Shown here one piece after another: positions 12,692 through 23,838 of a stretch of DNA of 64,000 nucleotides. The position numbers were made by a program, and so were the translations under genes. Source of the stretch: Neurospora crassa OR74A (lineage: Eukaryota; Ascomycota; Sordariomycetes; Sordariales; Sordariaceae). The stretch's first letter is position 1. Every line of letters starts with the position of its first letter. The notes below the pieces were generated by a model. It ran no database searches and was not told the origin of the DNA. It saw only the letters and a program-made list of their open reading frames with translations. The DNA is taken from assembly GCF_000182925.2 (NCBI RefSeq), contig NC_026503.1, forward strand, positions 124,001 through 188,000. The letters run 5' to 3'.

Positions 12692-13960
12692 TTAACTTCG
12701 GATATTTTAATATTTACGCCCCTCGTCGTACTCCCCCGCGTCGTTGCGCCGTTCCTACCTACGTAGATGAAGAGGATAATAGTAATAATACTAAGTTTAA
12801 ATTTAAATATAACGATATTAGTATTTTTAATTTATTTACGGACAACCCCGAAGATATAAGTATAATTAAATCCGGTACTTAAACTATTTATACGGACGTT
12901 ACTATATTTATTAATTACTTTAATACTTTAATCGAAATTAATTCTAAGTAATTTATTAAAAGGTAATTAATCTACTTATAGCCCTTATTCTTATAAGGTA
13001 CTATCTACCTTTAGTAGAACAATTAATTAACCTTTAATAAATAGAAGAAATTTTATATCTCTTTAACTACCTTTATTACCGCCTTAGTAGAGAGGTTTAT
13101 ACCCAACTCGGCTACTATAACCCGTAAGTTTAATAAAGGAAAGTTTACCCTATATAATATTTATAAGGACGAGAATATTGTAATTATATACGTCTTAAAG
13201 TAGTTTTAACTCGCTTACACTATAGGTATTCTATCTAAAAGCGGTAATAATTGGTATAATATTATAGTCTAAATCTGGAATAACTTTAGCATTAATATTA
13301 AGACCGTCCTTCCTACCCCCCCCTCTTTCAATTATATTAAGAAGTACCTTCGCTAAATCAAGAAAATTAAAGCTATCCTCCTTACAATTACTAAAAGTAA
13401 GTATAATAATTATAATTATAATAATTATTACAATAATAATTACGCCGGTATTAAATAGAACTGCAATTGTAATTGCAATTATAATTATAATAATAGCAGT
13501 CGTAGCGATACTTATACTCCTAATTACAACTATAGCTCTAATTATAATTACGACCGTAGTTACGACTATAGTTATAACTGTAATTACAATTGTAACTATA
13601 ACTATAATTGTAACTATAGCGATAAAAATAAAATTAAGGACTACGCTTACTACGTTGTGGAAAATTAAACGGAGGATTCTAACTTTATTAATTTCGTAGG
13701 AAATAATTCTAATAAATACGGTTCGGATAATTCGGTTTACTATATATATAATAGCGAATTAATTTATTTTAAGTACTTAATAGAGTTTAATTTAATAATA
13801 TTAAAGGATAACTACACTTCGACCTATAATATAAAGAACTAACGCTACAATAAAATACCTTCTATTTACTTAAACGATACCTTTTATAATTGTAAAAAGT
13901 ACGCTACTGCCTTTAAATCTAAAAATTAATTATTCGTTTATTTTAATATTTGTACTGCGC
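11300..13960 (+). pseudogene. Degraded gag-type region of gypsy element 1
   Basis: Lies between the 5' LTR and the protease relic. Plus-strand translation gives blocks rich in Asn, Lys and Glu broken by stops. Near 13380-13620 there is an Asn/Tyr/Cys-rich repeat stretch built of AAC/TAT/TGC-like triplets, which may be the remnant of a nucleocapsid-like tail. Assigned by position in the element rather than by motif. Runs of AAT triplets near 12650-12690 are part of it. Confidence 0.45.
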
Positions 13961-14089
13961 CGGCTCCCTCCGTTAACCTAGTATATTATACTAATTCGTA
14001 CGTTACTATCCCTATTCGCATTACAATACCCTAAACCGACGAACTCTTTAAAATAGAACCCCTCTCCGGTTTTACTTACCTTCGAATTA

Positions 14090-17000
14090 TAGCGAAGGTA
14101 TCCCTAAATATAGAGGAAGTTAAAATATATATAGACCCTAAAGTTGGGAAGATTATTATTAGCCGACTATTCCTAAAAATATTCGAATATTCTATTTCTA
14201 AAGACTATACAATAAGGGTTAAGGGAATTAGTAGCAAACCTACTAAATTTAATAAATAGGTAACGTTTATAATATACTTACCCGGTAAAGACTTTAAAGG
14301 TACAATTACACTACTTAAAATTATAGTAGCTAAATAGGTTATTAATAAATTAGAGTTTAACCTTCTTTTAGCAAACTCCTTCCTCTACCTCCATCAAATA
14401 TATATTAACTATTACAAAGTAGAAGTTCGTCTTCTATAAAATAACTTCAATACTGCCTTCGAAATGTTTAAATTACCTAACCGTTACTTAAGGAAAGTCG
14501 TAACCGAAAAGAAGGTCATTCTCCGCCTTAGCGAAGAACGCATAGTCCCGCATCCTAGGTAGACATTTATAAGACCGCTATAATTACGCAGATCCTCAAC
14601 ACTATAGAATCCAATCCCTCACTTACTATCGCCCAGGCTATAGACATAATATATTAAATATATTCGGTACCAACTAACGTAAATCTCAATATCGATCTCA
14701 ATACCTTTGCTCTTACAATTTAAATTAATTTAATAACCAAGACCTACGAATTCACCCCGACCGACCGAATTAACTAACCAATACCCGATAAATAATTTAC
14801 CTTTAGTATCCGTATAGACGATAAGGAGCCTAAAATTATTATTAAGGAAGGTATTTATATATTCACCGGCAATAAACGCATTTCGAAATTACTAGCGAAG
14901 CTCGCCTAACAATTCCTTACATTATAGAAGGAAGGAGGTCTAATAAATATACTTAATAAGAATATAATAAAGGTCCCTTTAATTAAAGGTTAATAGAATT
15001 ATAAAATCGCCGCTAGGATATATCCTATTAATTAGAAAGATTAAGCCGTAATTAACAAAATCTTCGATTCTCTCTATAAGCAAAGTAAAATAGACTAGGT
15101 AAAACACGCAATACTATTTACACATCCTATATTTATTATTTAATAAGAAACTAAGAATAATCCTAAGGGTAAACCCATTATCGACCTTAAGATCCTTAAT
15201 AACCTTACTATTCCCAATAACTACCTATTACCCTTATAAAGCAAAATTATTGCTTTTATACGTAAAAAGGTTATTATTACTATTATTAACGCCGTTTTAT
15301 TTTTTTATTAATTTAGTATTTAATAAAAATATTAAGACCGCTTTACCCTTATTACTTATTAAAGGCTCGAACAACCTACAATCGCTTAAATAGAATTTAA
15401 AAATACCCCTACTTATATATAGTATTTTATAAATATACTTTTACAAAAATATAAGGATTATTATTGTATTTATATTAACAATATTATTAACGCTTTAAAT
15501 TCGGTTGAAAATTATTTAAAGTACTTAAATACTATTTTCACTTTATTCGTATTGAAAAATATAGTCCTATTATTTAAGAAATCCTACTTCGGCTACCCTA
15601 GCATCGAATTCTTAGGGTTTTACATTAACGGCTTTAATTTATTAATTACTAAGGAGCGTATTTAAGCATTTAAAAATTTAATCTTTCCTAATACCTTTAA
15701 GGCGTTTAAATAGTATATCGGTAGTACTAGTTTCCTCCGGTACTTAATACTTTATTATACCTAGCTCGTTAAACTATTTTAAAACTAGAAAATTTCCCTC
15801 CTCGTAGAAGGGCGTAAATTAGGGCGCGTTAAAATAGGTAAGCCGGCTAAACGCGCTGTGTACTATATAAAGACTACTTATATATTAACCCTAGTTGAAA
15901 TAGTTATATTCGAAGCCCTTTAACGTATTATTTATAACGAGGGTATTATCCTATACTATTTCAACCTAGATTACTTAGTCTTCCTCTAAATCGATAATTC
16001 CCTTAAGTAAAGATTCGGAATTATAATATTTCACTTAAAAGAAGATTATATTTAAACCGAGGGTACGCTAATCCTATCTTCGCAAATACTCCCTATTATA
16101 TTCCTTAATAAAGTCCTTATTAAAGCCGAAATATAATATAGTCTATTGGAATTAAAAGTCGTTTATTTTATATAGGCTATTAAGAAGCTTTATACTTAGC
16201 TATATTCCTATAATTAGGTTATTATAATATTAATTGACTATTCGGCTACAAAAGGAATTATATAGTAAATTTCGCTACAAACTACTTTAATAGACTATAT
16301 TAACCGCCGGCTTATTAACGCTTCAATTTACTTTTCCGAATATAAATTAAAAATCTTCTATATCCCCGGTAAATTTAATTTTATTCTAGACGTATTAAAT
16401 CGTTTAAAGGCTCGAAGTAATAAAGTAGGCAACCCCGATAGTATACTTATCTTTAATAATATTTAGACGGAGGATAGGGTATACTTCTTCAATAATATAT
16501 AATATACGTTCTTAGAGGTATAAATAAGCCCTAAACTATACAAATCGTACGTAGTAGCTTATATAATCGATAAAAAGTTCGTTAAAGTTCTAAAATATTT
16601 GAAATAGCTAGAATATAAGAGGGTTTCCGAAGACGGAGATATTGTCTTTTTAAAGCCCGACTATCTATTCTTTATAAGGGATAGTTTAATCTATAATTAG
16701 TAAGTAAACGGTACTAAAAATCTCTATATTCCTAATAAATATATTAAAGACGTACTAGAGGCCGCTTACAACGATAAACACTATTTCGGCTACAACTAAA
16801 TAATATACAATTTATAAGGCCTCTCCTTCCCTAATAAAATTACCCAAATACAAAAATATTTTAAATACTATCTAGCTTACTAATTTAATTAAACTAACTA
16901 TAATCCCCCTATTAGCAATTACTAACTAATTAAACTTAAGGAAACTCTCCTAATACGTATCGTCTTTATCAATTTTATTATAGGGCTCCCCGAAGTATCT

Positions 17001-18075
17001 TTAGTAAATACCCTATAGTAAATGCCTAACTATAATACTTTTAATACTATAATGCCCGTTACTAATAAAATATTTAAAAAATTACTATTAATCCCTAAAT
17101 ATAAAACCTATATAATTGAAGAATAAGGTACTATTACAATTAGAATGTTTTTATTATATAATTAGGGATTTCCAATTGGTATTATCTCTAACTACAATTG
17201 CAAATTTATTTCGGTATATTAGCGAAGAATATAGACCGTTATAGGTACTAAACTACTTATAACTATTATATATTACCCCCTAAATAACGGAATTATTAAA
17301 TATAAAAATTAAATTATTAAAATTACTATTCGCTTCTATGCCTTTTGCTACGAACTAGGATATAATTAGCTATTAATTATTCTATTACTTTAATAGTATT
17401 TCAATAGCGTATTTATTAAGAGTATTAAAACTTCTTCGTACGAATACTTATTTAGCTATAAATTATTAAGTCCTTTAAATATTACTATTGGAACTAATAT
17501 TTATTCTCTTAAAAATAACCCCGTTATTAAAGACTATATCCACCAGGAAGCCCAACTCGCTATAAACTTTACTATTACCAACGCTAAATTTCGCTATAAT
17601 ATTAACTATTAGTAAGTAGACTTTAATATTAGTAATAAAGTATTCCTAAAGCTTTATTATAGCTATTATTTACCCGGCCGCCTTTTATACAAAGTATCCT
17701 AATAATATTCGGGTCCTTTTAAAATTATTTAGAAGATTAGACGTTTAGTTTACAAACTGGCATTGCCCCTAAGTATAAAGATATACCCTATAATTTCGGT
17801 CGCTTATTTAATTCTTACTCCGAATAATAATAACCCTTTTAATTATTTTACTCCCCCTCCTAAACCTATTAAGGACTCCTAGAGTAGTTCGGAAAATAAC
17901 GAACGCCCTTATTATAAAGTCGAAAAAATTGTTAGCTATAAATAAGTTAATAGCAAAGTTTTGTACTATATTAAATAGAAAGGATATAAATATTATAATA
18001 ACGAATAGTAAGATACGGAAAATTTAAAGAACACTAAAGAGGTTATAAACAATTATTAGAAATATTATTACAACG
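14090..18075 (+). pseudogene. Degraded pol polyprotein of gypsy element 1
   Basis: Reading through stops, recognisable blocks include a retroviral-type protease region with DPKVGKIIISRLFLK and later LLLANSFLY (14130-14400). The reverse transcriptase start reads KPIIDLKILNNLTIPN (from about 15172). It is followed by FKNTPTYI and GYPSIEFLGFYI with KERI (about 15390-15660). RNase H shows NSLK and a LELKVVYFI block (about 15990-16180). Integrase shows LSFPNK, IVFINFIIGLPEVS and the ISDR-like region (about 16800-17300). A chromodomain-like YYKVEKIVSYK lies near 17910. Stops fall mainly where Trp or Gln is expected, as RIP would cause. Confidence 0.75.
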
Positions 18076-18243
18076 AGAGGAAGCTTAGAACGCCTTATTT
18101 ATATATTAACGGATAGTATAGGGTACACTTTATAGATGAGAAGGATTATAAGGATATAGGCCCTCGAAGGAAATTATTAAAATAAAAGAAGTAAAGGCAT
18201 TCCTATTAAAAATAATAGGGTCTCTCTTTGTAGCGCCGGGACT

Positions 18244-18406
18244 TAATACGGGAGTATCGTATATATAATTAAATTAATTAACTAAAATAGACTGGGCATA
18301 GCTGTAAGCTATGCCCACCCCCGATAGAGGCACTGGCATGCCTAGGTACGTACCTTGGCACGTGCCCGGCTGCCCGGTCGCTGGACCTACAAGCTAACTA
18401 TAGACT
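18244..18406 (+). repeat. 3' LTR of gypsy element 1, truncated by assembly gap
   Basis: Direct copy of 10350-10512. It begins TAATACGGGAGTATCG where the 5' copy has TGATACGGGAGTATCG. It is cut by the N run at 18407. The base just before the shared sequence is not alike in the two copies, which fixes the repeat boundary to within a few bases. Confidence 0.7.
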
Positions 18407-18506
18407 NNNNNNNNNNNNNNNNNNNNNNNNNNNNNNNNNNNNNNNNNNNNNNNNNNNNNNNNNNNNNNNNNNNNNNNNNNNNNNNNNNNNNNNNNNNNNN
18501 NNNNNN
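18407..18506. other. Assembly gap (100 N)
   Basis: Exactly 100 N, the usual placeholder for a gap of unknown size. What lies on either side need not be adjacent in the genome. Confidence 0.98.
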
Positions 18507-19493
18507 TCCCTAACTATAAAAATTATTTTTAATTACCTTTAATTTTATAAATAGAACCCTACTATTAATTAGTAGTAACGGTCGTTTTAATTTTATATCA
18601 AAGCTAGCGATTTCGTATTAAATATAATACTAGTGAAGGAAGTATATAACGCTATAATTGTTTTAGTAAAGTTATAATAAAATTTAATTCTACTATTAGA
18701 CCCTCGGAAAATAATAAAGGTAAAGGAGGGTTTCCGCCCTCCCGTATATATAAATATTTTATTCGAAATCTCTTCTTCCTTAGTATTAAAATTTATAACC
18801 CTACCCGTTATAATAAAGTTAGCCGAATTGCTTCTAATCCCTACCCTTCTAGTAAAAGTTTTTTAAATAATATTTAATAGTATTTACCCTACCCTAATAC
18901 CCCTTACAAAATTAACGTTACTATAACTTTTAGAATTATTAAAGAAAATACAAAGCGAACCTGCTATCCCCGAGCCGATTATTCTATTAGAGTATAAAGA
19001 GTTCCGGTCGGTATTCGAAATTTCGGCTATACCCCTACCCTAATATAATTGGTTAAAATATTGTATTAATTTAATTAAAAGGGAATTAATACCTTAAGGA
19101 CCGATTTCTTTAAATATTAAGGAATTAGAAATATTATACGAATAGCTAGTGGAAATATTCTAAAAGGGATAGATTCGTCCCTTTATTAACCTAGCGGACG
19201 TTCCTATTATTTTTATTTTAAAGAAGGGTAGAAAGTTAAAACTTTATATCGATTTTAGGGTACTAAATAAGGTTATAAAGAAGAATTAGATAGTATTACC
19301 CCTTATTTAGGAGATTCTAAATCGGTTATTATTGGTTAAGGTTTTTATAAAATTGGATTTAAAAGATATATATTATAGGATTTGGATTCGAAAGGGAGAT
19401 GAAGAAAAGATAGCGTTTTGTACGAAGTATAGGCACTATAAATTCTTAATTATATTAAGAGGATTAGTAAATACGCTAATAATATTTTAAATA
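18507..19493 (+). pseudogene. Second Ty3/gypsy element: degraded reverse transcriptase
   Basis: Reading the plus strand through stops gives EYKEFRSVFEIS, then RPFINLADVPIIFILKKGRK, LYIDFRVLNKV, LVKVFIKLDLKDIYYRI and GDEEKIAFCTKYRHYKF, the standard order of gypsy reverse transcriptase blocks. It differs from element 1, which reads DLKILNNLTIPN in the same place, so this is a different family. It is bounded by gaps on both sides. Confidence 0.75.
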
Positions 19494-19593
19494 NNNNNNN
19501 NNNNNNNNNNNNNNNNNNNNNNNNNNNNNNNNNNNNNNNNNNNNNNNNNNNNNNNNNNNNNNNNNNNNNNNNNNNNNNNNNNNNNNNNNNNNN
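19494..19593. other. Assembly gap (100 N)
   Basis: A second run of exactly 100 N, splitting the second gypsy relic between reverse transcriptase and its C-terminal region. Confidence 0.98.
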
Positions 19594-20050
19594 TAATTAG
19601 GGGTATATAAAATAATATAATAAGATTCGGAAATTAAAGGAATTTAATATTAGAAACTAAATTTTACTTAATATAAAATATATTAAATAACGCCGCCTAA
19701 GTACTAAATTAATAAATAAATTTTTAGGACCCTTCTAAATTACTGAGGTTATTAGGGAGAAGAAAATAATATACCGATTTATATTCCTTATATATTACTA
19801 AATTTATTTAATATTCTTTATTATTCTATTAGAATTATACTATAGGAATCCTATTGCGGCGGTACTACAAAGGGAAGTTATAGATATTAAAGAGGATAAT
19901 ATTTAGTACGAAGTCGAGGCGATTATAAAGTATTATAAATTTGGCTGCTAATGTTAATTCTAAATTAAATAGAAGGGGTATCCGGATAATAAGAATTTAT
20001 AGGTTTTATAAGAGGATATAAATTGCCCGGACCTTCTTAAGGAATATAAA
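19594..20050 (+). pseudogene. Second gypsy element: integrase end and chromodomain-like tail
   Basis: Broken plus-strand translation follows the usual end of gypsy integrases: a KYVKYNAA-like start, a DPSKL region corresponding to the conserved G-PF-V stretch, a short LLFY/NYTIGI piece corresponding to the HPVFHVSLLEPY region, then an acidic stretch and a chromodomain-like piece near 19960-20040. Probably the same element as 18507-19493, with the gap between. Confidence 0.5.
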
Positions 20051-20149
20051 GTTAGAGAAACGTAGTAGCAGCGTACTAGCAGCGGGCTGATTATTAAATT
20101 AATAAAGGTTAGTTCAGTAGTAGAAGGAGAATAGTAATTATTTAAAAAT

Positions 20150-20500
20150 ATAGAATAGAGATATAAGATATAAATATAAAACGTAGAGTAGAAATGTAAA
20201 ACGTAAATGTAAATTACAAAGTAAAGACGTAAGACGTAGATGTAAAATGTAAAATATAAATATAAAATATAAACGCAAGATATAAACGTAAAATACAAAA
20301 TAAAAATATAAAACGTAAATGTAAGTTGTAAAGTAGAAATATAAATAGAGATATAAAATATAAATATAAGATATAAATATAAGGTGTAAAGTAGAAATAT
20401 AATATAGAAATATAAAAGTAGAAATATAAACTAAAAATATAAAGCAAAAATATAAAAGTAGAAATATAAGGCGGAAATGTAAAGTAGAAACGCTAAATAA
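20150..20500. repeat. Degenerate short-period minisatellite
   Basis: Made of variants of GTAGAAATATAAA and AAACGTAAATGTAAA arranged head to tail with periods of about 10 to 18 bases. The remaining CG and CA-like positions suggest an originally more GC-rich tandem array eroded by RIP. The minus-strand open frames across it (Tyr/Leu/Phe/Ile-rich) are a consequence of the repeat and are not genes. Confidence 0.6.
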
Positions 20501-20810
20501 GACGAAAAATAGGAAGGGAAGGTAATTTAATTTAATATAAGATACTAATAAAGTACTAAATAGAATATAGCCTGTATTTTCTATTATTACCCTAAATAAA
20601 AAAATCCTTAACAGCGTCTATTATTATTAATATAGGATTAGAATTTATAACCTTAGGAGGAATATTCCTGTATATTACTATACTTATTAATAATATTCGT
20701 AAATATTACTTTATATTATCTATTTATAATCCTCCTTTATAAATTCTAGTAATTCATTTAATTTTCTATTTATAAATATTAACCTCCTATTAATTATCTA
20801 ACGTTAAGGA

Positions 20811-20828
20811 CCCTAATTATAATTAGGG
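20811..20828. repeat. Perfect 18-bp palindrome
   Basis: CCCTAATTATAATTAGGG equals its own reverse complement. It is embedded in otherwise featureless AT-rich sequence. Function unknown. Confidence 0.7.
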
Positions 20829-21263
20829 GAGGGGGTAATACGAGTAGGAGAGTTCGATATAGAAATATTTATAGGAGAATTACTATTATTAGTAATAGGA
20901 TTATTAGTAGGGGCTATTAAATTAATATTAATATTAATATTGTTAATATTATAATAGTTAAGTTTTAAATAGCCCTTATAATTGAAGTTCTTAGTTCGGA
21001 GTATATTAAATAACATTATAGGGAGACTATTATTAATAAGGTATATTTATATTGTAATTGAAGTATTATTGCGGATTAATATAATTACTATAAGAGGGGG
21101 GTAAGTAGGGGGCTATTAGTATTAGTAAGGCGTATAATTTTAATTACTATATCCTATATATTATTTTAGAGATTATAAATATTGTAAGGGACTTCGAGTA
21201 TATAGTGGCGTAGTAATAGTGAATATTGCGATCTTTCGTGGAATCTTGGAAGGAGAAGATGTT

Positions 21264-21266
<3 letters not shown>

Positions 21267-21303
<37 letters not shown>
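21267..21303 (+). repeat. 37-base poly-A tract
   Basis: An uninterrupted run of A followed by GAAAAAAGGGGGAGAG. It could be the 3' tail of a retroposed (LINE-like) insertion or a simple slippage tract. No coding relic or target-site duplication could be matched to it, so it is listed as a repeat only. The surrounding 21304-22560 is purine-rich on the plus strand without a recognisable gene. Confidence 0.8.
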
Positions 21304-21305
<2 letters not shown>

Positions 21306-22580
21306 AAAAAGGGGGAGAGATAATAAAGGGAAAATAACGTACCTTTAGTTTAGTAAATATTCGTACTAATTAAATAGAATATTTTATATAGGTTTAGGGT
21401 TAGGGTACTAGCGAATGTTTAAATTAAAGTAATATTATATTCTAAATAAATAAAGGGGCGGATATTATTGAAGGATAAGAAAGGAGTAGCCGATTAAAGG
21501 TTAATTATAGGTATAAGGTAAGAGGAAGGAGAGGATGGAGTGAAAAGAAAGAAAATAGGGAGGAAAAGCGAATATATTAATTAGGTTTATAAGGGAAATA
21601 GGGATTAATATATAGATATATAATAAAAATATATACGTCCGTAATAGAGGCCGGCTTAAATAAGGGGGTAATTAAAATAGTTATAGAATTAAAGGAGGGG
21701 GTAATAAATATAATTATAAAGGTAAGAATAGGAAGAAGAAGAGAGGAGAGGTAAAGAAGGTAGGCGGAAGGAACGTTATATAAATAAAGGAGGAAGTCCC
21801 TATATAAATATAAATTAAAGTAAGTAAATATAATTCTAAGCGGGCGAATATAAAATAATATAGGGTAAGAAAAGTATTAAATAATTATATAAGTAGTAAG
21901 AGGGGGTAAATAGAAGGATGAAACGAAGACGATAGTTAGAAAGGGAAGGATAGGACGAATAGGTAGTAGTAGTAGTTATAAAAAAATAAAAGAGAAAGGT
22001 AGAAAATAGGAAAATACGTAATTCGGATTATAGTAGGGAGAGCGGAGGTAGTAGTTAAGAATTGTACTATTAGAATAAAGAGAATAATATAAAGAATGAA
22101 GCGAAGGTAATAGAAAGGTAATTAAAAAGGAATAATATAAATAAAGAAGGTTTATAAAGGAAGTAATATATAGAATTATAAGAGGCGAAGGAAGGAAACG
22201 AAGGTCCTAAGGATAAAATCTATAGGGAGGGGGATTGTATTTAAATATTGTAGTAAATTATAATAAATACGAATAATAGAAAATAATTTATAAAAGGAAC
22301 TTTAGGATTCGATTATATAAATATTATATAGTAGGTATAAATAATAGAAGATACCTTATAAGAATATTAAGCCGCGCTACGAATATAGATAATAGAAAGT
22401 ATCTAGTAAGAGGAATTACGGAATATAATTATATTAATATCCTAAGGTATTTAGTAATATTTTTAAATTTGGTATAGTATTCTTTATTAAGTAAAACGAA
22501 ATTTACTACTTCGTACGCTTACGGAATAACGGTCTTAATAACGGTCGGGAACCCGGCTAATTTTTTAAATCTAATAATAG

Positions 22581-22850
22581 TTTTATATTTATATTTAGAA
22601 TTTATAAGAATAGATATTACAATACCGATATTTTAGCGGGCGGAACATTAGCGCTTTATATTTAATATTGGTTTTGTATTTATATTTAGAATTTATAAGA
22701 ATAGATATTATAATACCGATGTACTAGGAGGCGGAATACTAATTCTTTAAATTTAATACCGGTTTTATATCCGTATTTCGAATTTATAAAAATAGATAAT
22801 ACAATACCGATACTCTAATAAGTAATTCGCTAGTAATGGAACGGTTATAA
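22581..22850 (+). repeat. 91-bp tandem repeat, about three copies
   Basis: Copies start at 22581, 22672 and 22763 with TTTTATATTT, TTTTGTATTT and TTTTATATCC. Each contains GAATTTATAAGAATAGAT-like and AATACCGAT words. The exact 91-base spacing is kept twice; differences are mostly transitions. The third copy fades at about 22850. Confidence 0.8.
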
Positions 22851-22956
22851 TCTGGAATATAGCGTTGGCGGCTATAGTAAATAATATTTAATAATACTAC
22901 GGTATACCGATATTTATTATAGAAATTCCGAAAACGGAATTTATAAGGGGGGGGGT

Positions 22957-23298
22957 TGTATTAGGAAGCTAAGAGCCCGTATATAGAAGTACTTTAACGG
23001 CTATTATTCCCCTTCATTAATTAAAGTGTAGGATTATTAATAATAATATTTATATTGGGTCGGGCTTGCGGGAAGGATAATCCGGCACTATACTAAAGCG
23101 TTAAATTCGTATAAAGCTCTATAATACTTGTTAGCGGATAAATAAAGTTTACACAAATATAAAAGAGGTTTAATAGAGCGTAATTTATTATAGTCTGTAA
23201 CTATCAATACATTTTTAAATTAACCCCTAATTTACTATCCCCTACGTATAGCCACGACCGTAGTTACCTCAGCCTACCTTTCGCCTACGTTCCTAACA
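22957..23298 (+). repeat. Probable LTR of a retrotransposon
   Basis: Begins TGTATTAGGAA directly after a poly-G tract with a purine context (22946-22955), which resembles a polypurine tract. It ends TTCCTAACA, giving TG...CA ends with an imperfect short inverted repeat. Length of 342 bp suits an LTR. It would be the 3' LTR of a plus-strand element, possibly the second gypsy relic upstream, but no partner LTR is visible in the window. Confidence 0.5.
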
Positions 23299-23679
23299 TA
23301 TTGCGACTCAATCCAATTTAAGGCTCTTATAAATAATAATCTAATTTATTAATTATCTACCTATTCCTAGAATTATAATCGTTACTCCTAAATCAAAGAG
23401 GCATACTTAATCCTAGGCATAGCAGGCACTAAAAAACAAAGATATTTCGTTAGGAACAAAATTACTAATAAAAATATATAGGGAGTAGGTTTTTTATAAA
23501 TAGGGTTAGCTATAGTAGGCAAGCTAGTATATTGGAAAAGACGTATAATATAAAGAAGTAGTGGGTAAAAGTGGATAAATTAAGGTATTTTGAGTGCCTC
23601 TAGGTATAAGATCTAGAAGATTCTATAACCCTAACCCTAAGTTTAACGGTCCGTCTACAGCTATTAAATACCCCGATTC

Positions 23680-23838
23680 AACTACCAGCACCCCCCCTTT
23701 TGCAATTTCGGGCCGTCAGCGTTGCAATTTGCAGGTTGCAGGAATTACCACCAGAGGGAATGCGGGCAGTAGAAATCCTTTGCAAAAGAGGGGATTTTGC
23801 AACTGGGGGGGGTTGCAAAAGCAGGGGTTTCTACTGTA
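23680..23838 (+). mobile_element. Tc1/mariner-like MITE, right-edge copy
   Basis: Ends in GGGGTTTCTACTGTA (23824-23838), the reverse complement of the left-edge start at 9175. The body shares CCCCCCCTTTTGCAA, AATGCGGGCAG, TTTGCAAAAG and TTTTGCAACTGGGGG with the left copy, in the same orientation, and adds a GTTGCAATTTGCAGGTTGCAGG stretch absent on the left. Its own left end (ACTACCAGCACCCCCCC) is a degenerate match to the terminal repeat. No coding capacity. It is less AT-biased than the island it borders. Confidence 0.6.

Larger units (their letters stand above)
10350..18406 (+). mobile_element. Ty3/gypsy chromovirus, RIP-degraded, 3' LTR cut by gap
   Basis: Two direct copies of a GC-richer segment begin at 10350 and 18244 (offset 7894 bp). 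Between them, reading the plus strand through many stops, the order is Asn/Tyr/Cys low-complexity gag end (about 13380-13620), aspartic protease (about 14090-14460), reverse transcriptase (about 15000-15720), RNase H (about 15890-16400), integrase (about 16740-17560) and a chromodomain-like tail (about 17900-18075). That order is diagnostic of Ty3/gypsy elements with a C-terminal chromodomain. The 3' LTR runs into an N gap at 18407. The element cannot be active: every domain is broken by stops. Confidence 0.8.
9175..23838. other. AT-rich, RIP-degraded transposon island 1
   Basis: Base composition changes abruptly at about 9260 and returns to normal at about 23640. The interior is dominated by TA-rich words, has almost no long reading frame, and holds relics of at least two LTR retrotransposons whose coding regions carry dense TAG/TAA stops. 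Comparing the two LTR copies of the first element shows transitions only. This is what RIP produces in Neurospora and relatives. Two 100-N gaps show that the assembly could not bridge the repeats, so true length and order are uncertain. Such islands are usually heterochromatin; that is family knowledge rather than something visible here. Confidence 0.9.

Noticed and set aside
19960-20447. Tyr/Leu/Phe/Ile-rich minus-strand frames
   Set aside because: They are the translation of a degraded AT-rich minisatellite, not a membrane protein gene.
23625-23641. CCCTAACCCTAA, similar to telomere repeats; a like word also at 21398-21412
   Set aside because: Only about two units in each place, which is expected to occur by chance in AT-rich DNA. 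Not evidence of a chromosome end or fusion.
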